DNA from: CAZZIZ01 sp964654535
Lineage (GTDB): Bacteria; Bacteroidota; Bacteroidia; Chitinophagales; UBA2359
DNA length: 15,947 bases
Direction: 5' to 3'
Assembly: GCA_964654535.1 (NCBI GenBank)
Contig: CAZZIZ010000066.1
Span: forward strand, 1 to 15,947
The notes below the pieces were generated by a model. That model made no database searches. It was not told the DNA's origin and saw only the letters and a program-made list of their open reading frames with translations. Shown here in pieces: positions 1 to 6,648 of the stretch; the first letter of the stretch is position 1, and every line of letters begins with the position of its first letter. The position numbers were made by a program, and so were the translations under genes.

Positions 1-857
1 TCGTAACCGTTATCACAATCGCAACCTTCAGAACCACAATCTCCATTAATGCAAGTACTATCATCACAATTAATGATACATGTCGATCCATCAAAAATAT
101 AATCGGGATCGCAGTCACATTCACAGGTTTGAGTATCGATAAAAACTTGGGTGCCATTGTCTCCGCAGTTAATAGGAAGACAAGGATCAGGGACACAAAA
201 CTCCGTTGGATCAAGGATAAACCCTGGATTACATTGACAAAAACAAGCGTCGAATTCATCGACTAAAGCTTGGCCATCAGAACCACAATCGACATTGAGA
301 CAAGGATCGGGAATACAAAGCCCGTTTTCATCATTGATAAATCCTGGGTTGCAGGAACACAAACAAGCGTCATTTTCATCGATTAAGGCTTGGCCGTTTG
401 GCTCACACTCAACGTCTATACAAGGATTGACAATACATAAGCCGACGAGGTTTTGAACGAATCCAGGATCGCAGGTACAACTACAGGAGCCGTCCATAAG
501 TATTTCTTGTGTTCCATTTTCGCATTCGGTGAGTAGGCAGCTGTCTTGTATGCAGAGACCACTAAAAGGGTCGATGGTGTAACCTGGATCACAAAGACAT
601 TCACAATCTTCTATGAGGGGCTCACTTTGAACGACCATTCCATTGTCCCCGCAAGGAAACTCTTGGCAAGCGTCTAGGACACAAATACCATTGGATAGAA
701 AAGATCCTTCGTCACAATCACATTCGCAAGTGCCGCTTGATATTTCTACTGCCGTGCCATTGCCACACTCCACCCCATCACATTCTTCTCCGCAAGAGCT
801 TATGGCTAATAGACAAAGGAATAGGCTCAAGTAAAGTAGATTTTGAAATATTCTCAT
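1..857 (-). CDS. Cysteine-rich EGF-like repeat lipoprotein, C-terminus cut by window edge
   Basis: The ATG at 857 opens a frame that stays open to the left edge, giving 285 visible residues. Residues 1-21 form a lipoprotein signal peptide (MRIF, a Leu-rich core, then I-S-S before Cys22), so the mature protein should be anchored by Cys22, probably at the outer membrane. After it come six cysteine units (about 26-59, 64-102, 107-141, 146-181, 186-221, 226-260) and the start of a seventh at 264. Each unit has the pattern C-x4-C, about 12-15 residues, C-x-C-x-C, a D/N-P/E-G turn, then a last C. Units are 38-43 residues apart, and units 4-6 are spaced exactly 40. The spacing resembles EGF-like modules, but the C-x-C-x-C triplet is not the textbook EGF pattern. 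Such secreted proteins in Bacteroidota often act in adhesion or surface binding; the function here is unknown. It is read in the same direction as the oxidase cluster but separated from it by about 380 nt of non-coding repeats, so it is probably transcribed on its own. Confidence 0.85.
   Translation of the reverse strand, partial: MRIFQNLLYLSLFLCLLAISSCGEECDGVECGNGTAVEISSGTCECDCDEGSFLSNGICVLDACQEFPCGDNGMVVQSEPLIEDCECLCDPGYTIDPFSGLCIQDSCLLTECENGTQEILMDGSCSCTCDPGFVQNLVGLCIVNPCIDVECEPNGQALIDENDACLCSCNPGFINDENGLCIPDPCLNVDCGSDGQALVDEFDACFCQCNPGFILDPTEFCVPDPCLPINCGDNGTQVFIDTQTCECDCDPDYIFDGSTCIINCDDSTCINGDCGSEGCDCDNGY
63..422 (-). repeat. 120-bp tandem repeat units within the EGF-like lipoprotein gene
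   Basis: Three consecutive units of exactly 120 bp (422-303, 302-183, 182-63) encode 40-residue cysteine modules. The first two are also alike in DNA: the stretch beginning gataaaccctgg at 217 recurs as gataaatcctgg at 337. Both are followed by an acaagcgtc block, an atcga block and a gcttggcc block at matching offsets. The third unit keeps the cysteine spacing but has drifted more. This points to unequal crossing-over or slippage within the gene. Repeat number may vary between strains or be collapsed in assembly. Confidence 0.75.
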
Positions 858-860
858 ATT

Positions 861-891
861 TCAATATACGCCAAGTTTTAGAACATACAAT
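861..891 (-). promoter_or_regulatory. Candidate Bacteroidota-type promoter of the lipoprotein gene
   Basis: On the minus strand ATTG (891-888) is followed by a 19-nt spacer and then TATATTGA (868-861), only 3 nt before the ATG at 857. This partly resembles the Bacteroidota pattern TTTG, N19-21, TAnnTTTG. Neither box is a full match: ATTG lacks the first T, and TATATTGA is one T short of the consensus. If real, the transcript would start at or close to the ATG, giving an almost leaderless mRNA. This is a weak pattern-based call. Confidence 0.25.
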
Positions 892-949
892 AAGGTATGC
901 GTGAGGGATGGAGGCCTTTGTGGAGCTCCTGTTGTGGGGTTCAAGAAAT

Positions 950-974
950 GAGCTTACCACCCTAGTGGTAGAAG
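950..974. repeat. Hairpin copy 1: TACCAC-loop-GTGGTA
   Basis: The perfect 6-bp inverted repeat TACCAC (955-960) and GTGGTA (965-970), with a 4-nt loop, is flanked by GAGCT on the left and GAAG on the right. The same flanks recur in the second copy at 1023-1046, so this is a repeated module and not a chance palindrome. Confidence 0.7.
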
Positions 975-1022
975 CGATTTTTGAACAACACAGAACAGAG
1001 CGACGGCCGAGAGCCCGACCCC

Positions 1023-1046
1023 GAGCTTACCACGTAGTGGTAGAAG
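1023..1046. repeat. Hairpin copy 2: TACCAC-loop-GTGGTA
   Basis: The second copy of the module has TACCAC at 1028-1033, a 3-nt loop and GTGGTA at 1037-1042, again between GAGCT and GAAG. It lies 73 bp from copy 1. The loop differs from copy 1 by one base in length while the stem and flanks are kept, as expected if the stem structure is under selection. Confidence 0.7.
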
Positions 1047-1143
1047 GGAGCGGGGCACGCCCAAGGCACTTCTTCGTGATTTAGATTTTTCAATGGTAAA
1101 GCAAATGCTTTGAATTTGTTTAGGTACGAGTTGCTATTCCGTT

Positions 1144-1221
1144 GCATCGCTGCGCTCGCTCTGAGACCGGGAGATTTCTCGACAATCCTTCGACTTCGCT
1201 CAGGACGGGGCTCGAAATGAC
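1144..1221. repeat. REP-like interspersed palindromic element
   Basis: The element starts 19 bp past the end of the last oxidase-cluster gene. On the minus strand it reads GTCATTTCGAG, then GTCCTGAGCGAAGTCGAAGG, then TCGAGAAATCTCCC, then AGAGCGAGCGCAGCGATGC. The outer parts (ATTTCGA and TCGAGAAAT) can pair with a small bulge, and TCCT/AGGA can form an inner stem. The CCTGAGCGAAGTCGAAGG core and the GTCATTTCGAG...CGAGAAATCTC ends match, from memory, a type of short palindromic repeat scattered between genes in many bacteria, including Bacteroidota. By position it could form the 3' end of the oxidase transcript, but no T-tract follows, so I do not call it a terminator. Confidence 0.6.
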
Positions 1222-1239
1222 TTTTGGGTCGTTTCTAAT

Positions 1240-1665
1240 TTACGAGTAGTACGGACTTATCATCAAGTAGACGATGACGCCGCTCGCGCTTACATACAAC
1301 CACAAGGGCATTACCCAACGCGCTAGCTTTTTGTGGCGCGGGAAGTTGCCGCTGAAGGCGCGTAGGAATGTGAAAAGTATGAATGGTAAAATTACTGCCG
1401 ACAATACAATGTGGGTGAGCAGTATAAAAAAGTAGACATATCTGATTGCTCCTTCGCCACCGAAACTGGTGGACTCGGTCATAGCATGATAGATGACATA
1501 AGACACCAAAAACGCGGCGGAAAAAAGCAATGCTAGAATGTTGCAAGTTTTGTGGGCTTTCATTTTTCCGTTCTTGATGAAGTACCAAGAGCTAAGCAGA
1601 AGACAGAAAACACAAGCGTTGAAGGTCGCGTTTAGCTTGGGAAGAATGGTCCAATCGAAATCTGT
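1240..1665 (-). CDS. DUF420 / CtaM-like oxidase assembly membrane protein, N-terminus lost in N gap
   Basis: This is the C-terminal 141 residues of a DUF420 family protein, ending at TAA 1240-1242. Four membrane segments are visible (about residues 8-28, 37-57, 73-96 and 113-135 of the visible part). Family hallmarks are present: an LPxLNAxxN motif near the start, KAHK before the second helix, an LVSYxIYH stretch, a T-x-F-G-G-E-G-x-I-R-Y-V-Y-F loop, THIVLS, and RHKKLARW followed by PLWLYVSxSGVxVY. In Staphylococcus the DUF420 protein CtaM is needed for aa3 oxidase activity. The same role is inferred here from the position after cox genes and a SCO gene. DUF420 proteins are usually somewhat longer, so roughly one N-terminal helix and the start codon are missing in the gap. 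It is the last gene of the cluster. Confidence 0.85.
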   Translation of the reverse strand, partial: TDFDWTILPKLNATFNACVFCLLLSSWYFIKNGKMKAHKTCNILALLFSAAFLVSYVIYHAMTESTSFGGEGAIRYVYFFILLTHIVLSAVILPFILFTFLRAFSGNFPRHKKLARWVMPLWLYVSASGVIVYLMISPYYS

Positions 1666-1765
1666 NNNNNNNNNNNNNNNNNNNNNNNNNNNNNNNNNNN
1701 NNNNNNNNNNNNNNNNNNNNNNNNNNNNNNNNNNNNNNNNNNNNNNNNNNNNNNNNNNNNNNNNN
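1666..1765. other. Assembly gap of 100 Ns
   Basis: Exactly 100 N characters, a common placeholder for a scaffold gap of unknown size. The true sequence should hold the C-terminal part of the SCO gene, its stop codon, and the start and first helix of the DUF420 gene. From usual family lengths I expect a few hundred bases. Any reading frame running through the Ns is accidental. Confidence 0.97.
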
Positions 1766-2196
1766 CCCATGTTTTGTGCATAGCGCATAAGCACATCTGG
1801 TCGGTCGTAGGACGGGTCTACGCTATGTGAGAGTATCATTAGTTCGTTGTCTCCTCTAAACTCATTTTGCACTCGGGTGAGTTGTAGTGTGAGCCTCGGG
1901 CATCGGCCTGCACAGCGCGTAAAGAAAAAGTCGCTGACATAAATTTTGTCCTTGAGCGAATCTTGGGTGAAAACAATACTGTCTTGGTTTAATAAGGCAA
2001 ATGGGGGTACTTGGTGATAGGCTTTCTCTCCTACTTGCTTGGTGTAGGGAGAATCGAAGGAATCATTGATTTCGAAAAATCGATCTAGTTTTGGCGATTC
2101 TGGATTGCCATAAACTCCAGTCAAGCCAACATAAAACAGGTATCCGAAGAAAATTAGTATGGTCGCTAGAAATACCTTTATCAGTGATTTTGGCAT
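1766..2196 (-). CDS. SCO1/SenC-type copper chaperone for cytochrome oxidase, C-terminus lost in N gap
   Basis: The visible 143 residues start at ATG 2196. Residues 6-28 form an N-terminal signal anchor, and the rest would be a periplasmic thioredoxin-like domain. The copper-binding C-x3-C motif is present (C95 and C99 within FFTRCAGRCPRL), followed by an ILSHSVDPSYDRPDVL stretch typical of SCO proteins. The C-terminal histidine that completes the copper site in the family lies in the gap and cannot be checked. SCO proteins deliver copper to, or reduce, the CuA site of oxidase subunit II, which fits its place 18 nt after cox4. Visible length is about two thirds of a usual SCO protein. The arginines around the first cysteine of C-A-G-R-C differ from the more common C-P-x-x-C form, but the spacing is intact. 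Confidence 0.88.
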
Positions 2197-2214
2197 TCGT
2201 TTATTTATAGGCGA

Positions 2215-2580
2215 CTAGCCAATTATGTTTTGCCAGAAGTCGCGATTGCCCATCCATTCTTTTCCTTCCCATAGGAAAGCAATGATAAACCAAATCAGAA
2301 AGAAAAGTGGTCCAAGAATGGTAAGCGCTAACGCTCTGGTTTCATATTTGACGTGCATGAACTCCGCTACTATAAAGTAGGCCTTTAGTAAAGAAGCGCC
2401 CGCGAACAGCGCATTCAAGAGCAACTTCGGTCCACCACCTTCTGGATACAATACCCACAGATAAACTAGTGCTAGTCCAACTTCAAAGATGGTAATAATT
2501 GACAACCAAAGTGTTGCTTTCCAAACCGCGCGTACTTGCGATCGGTGTTCCTCGTCTGTTAGTATGTGTCCTCCACCCAT
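2215..2580 (-). CDS. Cytochrome c oxidase subunit IV family protein
   Basis: A small membrane protein of 121 residues, the usual size for the prokaryotic subunit IV family. Three hydrophobic helices lie at about 20-43, 55-75 and 84-104. The second contains the typical pattern of a helix running into K-A-Y-F-I-V-A-E-F-M-H, and the third ends at a W-E motif. The N-terminus (MGGGHILTDEEHR) faces the cytoplasm. The subunit has no redox cofactor and is thought to stabilise the oxidase. It starts with ATG 10 nt after the stop of the upstream cox3 gene and is followed by the SCO gene. The assignment rests on helix layout, motif and position; members of this family are weakly conserved in sequence. 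Confidence 0.85.
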   Translation of the reverse strand: MGGGHILTDEEHRSQVRAVWKATLWLSIITIFEVGLALVYLWVLYPEGGGPKLLLNALFAGASLLKAYFIVAEFMHVKYETRALALTILGPLFFLIWFIIAFLWEGKEWMGNRDFWQNIIG

Positions 2581-2590
2581 GGTTAAGCTT

Positions 2591-3286
2591 TTAGATTAAG
2601 TAGAATGCTAAGAATACGAATACCCAAACCAAATCTACGAAGTGCCAATAAAGTCCAACTTTTTCGATCATTTCGTATTGGTTGTTCCTTCTTCCAAACT
2701 CACCGTTGGCGGTATTAATGAAGGCCCAAATATTTAAACAGACTCCACTAAAAACGTGGAAGCCGTGAAATCCTGTAATTAAAAAGAAGAACATACCGAA
2801 CTGCATTGGTCCATAATGATTTTCCCAAAGGTTGTTTCCGTGCTGGATAAGGTGCGTCCACTCCCAGGCTTGACATCCCAGGAACATGGCTCCACCGATG
2901 ATGCCCGCAAACATCCACTTCATAACTCCTTCTCGATTGTTTCTATGCCCTTCAATAACGGCCAGAACTACAAAAACTGAACTCAGAATAAGGATGAAGG
3001 TCATAACCGATACGAATCCTAACGGGAAGGATAAAGCACCTGCTTCATAACCCATCATAGATTCTACGGCTCCCTGAAAGGGCCAGCTTTTGAAAGCTAC
3101 GTTTGGATCTGCCCATTCTGGCAAACTGAAACGGATGGTTCCGTAGGCTATAAGTAAGGCAGAGAAAGTAAAGGCATCTGAGAGTAAGAAGTACCACATC
3201 ATCAGTTTACCATAACTGACTTTAAATGGTGACTTACCGCCGCCCCAACTTTGACCCGTATCTACTGTTGTTGTTTCTGCTGACAT
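2591..3286 (-). CDS. Cytochrome c oxidase subunit III (second of two tandem copies)
   Basis: A 231-residue heme-copper oxidase subunit III. Hydrophobic segments fit the family, with YGKLMMWYFLLSDAFTFSAL in the first helix, a Q-A-W-E-W-T-H-L-I motif, the G-F-H-G-F-H-V-F-S-G helix, and a C-terminal Y-W-H-F-V-D-L-V-W-V-F-V-F motif. Subunit III surrounds the proton entry of subunit I and binds no metal. I use the ATG at 3286: a TTG three codons upstream directly follows the previous stop codon and is a poorer start, and homologues begin near MSAET. The previous cox3 gene stops at 3296, 9 nt upstream of this ATG. Confidence 0.9.
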   Translation of the reverse strand: MSAETTTVDTGQSWGGGKSPFKVSYGKLMMWYFLLSDAFTFSALLIAYGTIRFSLPEWADPNVAFKSWPFQGAVESMMGYEAGALSFPLGFVSVMTFILILSSVFVVLAVIEGHRNNREGVMKWMFAGIIGGAMFLGCQAWEWTHLIQHGNNLWENHYGPMQFGMFFFLITGFHGFHVFSGVCLNIWAFINTANGEFGRRNNQYEMIEKVGLYWHFVDLVWVFVFLAFYLI

Positions 3287-3295
3287 AAAATCCAA

Positions 3296-3898
3296 TTAAA
3301 ACGAATTGTACCAAAAGAAGATGAAAAGATATAACCATAACACACCGACGAAGTGCCAGTAGGTGTTCAATAGTTTATAGCCTAGGTTTCTATCTGGATT
3401 GAATTCTTCTAATAATTTATCCACTGGGTCTTTCTTAAACATAGACTTCATAAAGAAGATGACTAAGAAAACAACGCCGCCGATTACGTGGAGGGCGTGC
3501 AAACCTGAGATGATATATAAAAACGAACCACTTGGGTTTCCTTGTAAACGAACGCCGTAAGAAGTAAGCTCTTGCCAGCCGCTGTATTGAGTGAACACAA
3601 AAGCTAGGCCCAACAACAAAGTGATTCCTAATCCCATCTTATGCTGCTGGCGGTTTTCTTTTTTTAAAGCCTGGAAAGACCAGTACAAGGTGACTGAGCT
3701 TAAAACAATAATGGCAGTACTTACCAAAAACATATCTGGCAACTTGTACAACATCCAATCGCCTGCACCCATTCTTACAATGTACGCGGAGGTCAAACCT
3801 GCAAACATCATAATGATGGTTCCTAGGAAGGACCAAAGCATAAATACTTTGGGGTTCATTGCGCCTTGCTCGTTATTTTCCAATGCTAGGCTTCTCAT
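3296..3898 (-). CDS. Cytochrome c oxidase subunit III-like protein (first of two tandem copies)
   Basis: A 200-residue subunit III family protein with five hydrophobic helices. It carries family motifs such as Y-S-G-W-Q-E-L, SGLHALHVIGGVVFL and the C-terminal Y-W-H-F-V-G-V-L-W-L-Y-L-F. It is shorter than its neighbour at 2591-3286 and clearly diverged from it, so the pair is old and not a recent duplication. Tandem subunit III genes after ctaB are usual in Bacteroidota. Its ATG overlaps the TGA of ctaB as ATGA (3898-3895), so translation of the two is probably coupled. Whether both subunits sit in the same oxidase cannot be told from sequence. Confidence 0.88.
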   Translation of the reverse strand: MRSLALENNEQGAMNPKVFMLWSFLGTIIMMFAGLTSAYIVRMGAGDWMLYKLPDMFLVSTAIIVLSSVTLYWSFQALKKENRQQHKMGLGITLLLGLAFVFTQYSGWQELTSYGVRLQGNPSGSFLYIISGLHALHVIGGVVFLVIFFMKSMFKKDPVDKLLEEFNPDRNLGYKLLNTYWHFVGVLWLYLFIFFWYNSF

Positions 3899-4800
3899 AT
3901 TTTATCAATGACCATTATTATTTGCATCAGCGGCAAATAGATTATTGAAGCATACATTACTTTAAGCGCGCTTGGGTTGTCGCATTTTTTATAGAGTATC
4001 ACTGCGTGATACAAAAAGTACACTCCCAATATTATACTCGCGATTAAAGCGATTGTTCCAGTTAGTCCCATTATGTATGGCATAACTGCCACGAACATTA
4101 GTCCAATGATATAGACGATGATTTGCATCGCTGTTTTGCGATTGCGTCCATCGATATCGATACGCAAGAGTTTGAATCCTGCTTTTTTATAGTCTTCGTA
4201 TCCTAACCAGCCTATGGCCCAGAAGTGAGGAAACTGCCACATAAACTGAATGGCAAAAAGCATATGTGCTTCTATGCTCATTGTCCCAGTAAAAGCAACC
4301 CAACCAATAGCTGGTGGCAATGCACCTGGTATGGCACCGACCAAAACGGCAATGGTTGAATATCGTTTTAAGGGCGTATAAATGAATGCGTAGCTTATCA
4401 ATGATATCGCACCTAAAAGAGCTGCCGTTGGATTAAAGAAGTACCAGAGTATTAATAAACCCGAAACACCACTTATACCTGCAACCAAAAATGCTTCACT
4501 AGGATGCATTCTTCCTGTTGCCAGCGGACGGTTAGCGGTTCGCTTCATTAAGCGATCGTAATCTTTCTCGAAAATTTGGTTGAGTGCGTTTGCAGAAGAG
4601 GTAACTAAAAAGCCACCCATCATAATTGCAAAAACACCGACTCCAGTAAAACTCATTCCAGAAGCCAATAAGTAACCAAAGAGCGCTGAGAACACGACGG
4701 TCAAATTGAGCGTGACTTTTACCAATACGGCATAGTCCTTAGCCTTTTGTATTAGGCTACGTAGAAAGTCTTGACTAAAACTTTTTACTGCTGTATTCAT
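3895..4800 (-). CDS. ctaB: Protoheme IX farnesyltransferase (heme O synthase)
   Basis: A 301-residue UbiA-family membrane prenyltransferase that adds a farnesyl group to heme B to make heme O, the precursor of heme A for the oxidase. The first aspartate-rich motif is clear: N-A-L-N-Q-I-F-E-K-D-Y-D-R-L-M-K-R-T-x-N-R-P-L at about residues 87-110, where the Asp residues bind magnesium diphosphate. The second conserved loop (about 199-215, G-Y-E-D-Y-K-K-A-G-F) lies after helix WQFPHFWAI. About seven to nine hydrophobic helices cover the rest, and the length is normal. It lies 3 nt after cox1 and overlaps the next gene by 4 nt. Heme A synthase (ctaA), which does the next step, is not in this window. 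Confidence 0.95.
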   Translation of the reverse strand: MNTAVKSFSQDFLRSLIQKAKDYAVLVKVTLNLTVVFSALFGYLLASGMSFTGVGVFAIMMGGFLVTSSANALNQIFEKDYDRLMKRTANRPLATGRMHPSEAFLVAGISGVSGLLILWYFFNPTAALLGAISLISYAFIYTPLKRYSTIAVLVGAIPGALPPAIGWVAFTGTMSIEAHMLFAIQFMWQFPHFWAIGWLGYEDYKKAGFKLLRIDIDGRNRKTAMQIIVYIIGLMFVAVMPYIMGLTGTIALIASIILGVYFLYHAVILYKKCDNPSALKVMYASIIYLPLMQIIMVIDKI

Positions 4801-4803
4801 AAT

Positions 4804-6648
4804 CTATCGCGGTAGCAATTCAGGATGTGAAGACAGCTCACCATCGGTTAATACTTGCGGTGTAAAGTCTCTTCCATCTTTACTATAATCATACGGCCAA
4901 CGGTGCACTTCTGGTATTGCGCCTACCCAATTTCCGTGTCCAGGAACCATTGGGGTGGTCCATTCCAAGGTGTTCGATCTCCAAGGGTTTAAACTTGGTG
5001 GCATTTTTCTTCCACGGAAAATGCTGTAGGCGAAATTGAGAACGAATAAGAACTGTGCGAAGAAAACAACAACCGCTGCAGTACTTATTAATATATTCAT
5101 GTCGTCGTAGACACCAAATGTTTGAAACTCACCAAAGGAATAATAACGACGTGGTACCCCGGTCATACCCAAATAATGCATTGGCCAGAAAATACAGTAT
5201 GAACCTATGAAGGTGACCCAGAAATGGGCGTAGCCCATTGTTTCGTTCATCATTCGACCATTAAATAATTTCGGAAACCAGTGATAGACTCCCGCAAACA
5301 ATCCAAAACCAGCGGCTAGTCCCATTACGATATGGAAGTGTGCAATAACAAAATAGGTTTCGTGTAAAGGAATATCTAAAGCGGAGTTCCCAAGATAAAT
5401 TCCGGTTAATCCTCCCGATATAAACAATGAAACAAATCCAATACTAAACAAAGTGGCGGGCGTAAAGGTGATGTTGCCTCGCCAAATAGTGGTTATCCAG
5501 TTAAACACTTTTACAGCGGATGGAACCGCAATCATTAAAGTAAAGAGTACAAATATGGATCCAACGAAAGGATTCATGCCTGATATAAACATGTGGTGAG
5601 CCCATACTAAGAATGCAAGAACGGTAATTCCCATAATGGAGATGACCATAGCGCGGTATCCGAAGATTGGTTTTTTACAATTGGTTGCCAGAATTTCTGA
5701 TACCATGCCCATTGCTGGCAGGATTACAATATACACTTCGGGGTGACCCAAGAACCAGAACAAGTGTTGGAATAGAATTGGGCTTCCACCCGCAACTATT
5801 TCTCCTGCTCCGTTAAGCAAAGGTTCACCATTGATAAAAATGTCAGATAAGTAGAAAGAGGTTCCGAAGGAACGATCAAAAATTAAAAGAATACAACCAG
5901 ATAGCAGTACTGGGAAAGAAAGTACACCCAATACAGCAGTAAAGAAGAACGCCCAAATAGTCAAAGGCATTCTAAACATGGTCATTCCTTTGGTACGCAT
6001 ATTTAGGATGGTCGCTACATAGTTCAAGCCACCCATTAAAGAAGAGACAATAAACATAGTCATACTGGCTAGCCATAAGGTCATACCGACGCCTGATCCA
6101 GAGGAAGCGCTTTCCAAGGCGCTAAGTGGAGGATAGGCCGTCCAACCCCCAGAGGCTGGTCCTGTCTGCACGAACAAGGAAATCATCATAATAATACCAG
6201 CGAGTAAGAAGAACCAGTAAGAAAGCATATTGATAAACGGACTGGCCATATCTCTTGCCCCGATTTGCAGCGGAATAAGAAGATTACTAAAGGTTCCACT
6301 CAGTCCAGCAGTCAAAACAAAGAACACCATAATGGTACCGTGCATGGTAACGAGCGCATAATAAAACTCAGGATCTAACTTTCCTCCTGCACCCCATTTG
6401 CCCAGTAATTGTTCAAATATTGGGAACGTCTGGTCTGGCCATCCTAATTGTAAGCGGAACAAGACCGACATGGCGACGCCAATAAATGCCCAGATGATTC
6501 CGGTAACAAGGAATTGTCTAGCAATGATCTTGTGATCTTGGCTAAATACATATTTCGATATAAAACCTTGCTCATGGTGTTCATCGTGATGGTGGTCATC
6601 ATGATGATCGTGCAGGTCGTGATCTAATCCTATTTCCGTGCTCGCCAT
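4804..6648 (-). CDS. Cytochrome c oxidase subunit I (aa3-type, catalytic)
   Basis: The 614-residue catalytic subunit of a heme-copper oxidase, which reduces O2 to water and pumps protons. Metal ligands are all in place: His103 (low-spin heme, in MHGTIMVFF), His302 with cross-linked Tyr306 (GHPEVYIVILP), His351 and His352 for CuB (AHHMFISGM), and His437 and His439 in the HETYFVIAHFHIVMG helix. Glu304 in HPEVY marks the A1-type D-channel end. About twelve membrane helices are expected. Residues 9-26 are an unusual Asp/His stretch with nine His. The start ATG overlaps the cox2 stop as TAATG (6650-6646). The C-terminal tail holds the PxxxHxWPYD-like end common in Bacteroidota. Confidence 0.97.
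   Translation of the reverse strand: MASTEIGLDHDLHDHHDDHHHDEHHEQGFISKYVFSQDHKIIARQFLVTGIIWAFIGVAMSVLFRLQLGWPDQTFPIFEQLLGKWGAGGKLDPEFYYALVTMHGTIMVFFVLTAGLSGTFSNLLIPLQIGARDMASPFINMLSYWFFLLAGIIMMISLFVQTGPASGGWTAYPPLSALESASSGSGVGMTLWLASMTMFIVSSLMGGLNYVATILNMRTKGMTMFRMPLTIWAFFFTAVLGVLSFPVLLSGCILLIFDRSFGTSFYLSDIFINGEPLLNGAGEIVAGGSPILFQHLFWFLGHPEVYIVILPAMGMVSEILATNCKKPIFGYRAMVISIMGITVLAFLVWAHHMFISGMNPFVGSIFVLFTLMIAVPSAVKVFNWITTIWRGNITFTPATLFSIGFVSLFISGGLTGIYLGNSALDIPLHETYFVIAHFHIVMGLAAGFGLFAGVYHWFPKLFNGRMMNETMGYAHFWVTFIGSYCIFWPMHYLGMTGVPRRYYSFGEFQTFGVYDDMNILISTAAVVVFFAQFLFVLNFAYSIFRGRKMPPSLNPWRSNTLEWTTPMVPGHGNWVGAIPEVHRWPYDYSKDGRDFTPQVLTDGELSSHPELLPR
6571..6624 (-). other. His/Asp-rich N-terminal segment of oxidase subunit I
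   Basis: Codons 9-26 of the cox1 gene encode a run of Asp, Glu and His with nine His in 18 residues, before the first membrane helix. The facing side should be cytoplasmic if topology follows other A-type oxidases. It could bind copper, zinc or nickel, but this is an inference from composition alone. Confidence 0.8.

Larger units (their letters stand above)
893..1072 (-). repeat. Intergenic repeat-like element with two hairpins
   Basis: This non-coding block lies between the oxidase cluster and the lipoprotein gene. Read on the minus strand it contains GTGCCTTGGGCGTGCCCCG, a hairpin, CTCGGGGTCGGGCTCTCGG, a second hairpin, and an end segment with GGAGCTCC and CCATCCCTCACGC. The hairpins are two copies of a GAGCTTACCAC...TAGTGGTAGAAG motif (plus-strand 950-974 and 1023-1046), each a perfect TACCAC/GTGGTA stem with a 3-4 nt loop. 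The GGGCGTGCC, GGGGTCGGGCT and ATCCCTCACGC blocks resemble, from memory, a dispersed intergenic element found many times in flavobacterial genomes. That identity was not checked here. Its GC content is higher than that of the neighbouring genes. No convincing ORF covers it. Confidence 0.55.

Noticed and set aside
63..422. CRISPR array
   Set aside because: The 120-bp period is coding, in frame, with conserved cysteines and no identical repeat-spacer structure.
416..604. A 62-residue frame within the lipoprotein region
   Set aside because: It is a shifted frame of the cysteine-repeat gene, which has the signal peptide and regular cysteine pattern.
1098..1111. AAAGC/GCTTT inverted repeat as a terminator
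   Set aside because: The stem is only 5-6 bp, AT-rich, with no following T-tract in the direction of transcription.
778..1147. Small minus-strand frames at 778-960 and 962-1147
   Set aside because: They run through the hairpin repeats, show no domain or signal, and one overlaps the lipoprotein gene in another frame.
1240..2196. A single 318-residue SCO-DUF420 fusion protein
   Set aside because: The frame crosses 100 placeholder Ns, and both halves match separate families that are each incomplete.
3287..3295. TTG start adding three residues to the second cox3 gene
   Set aside because: The TTG directly follows the previous stop codon; ATG at 3286 fits homologues and normal start usage.
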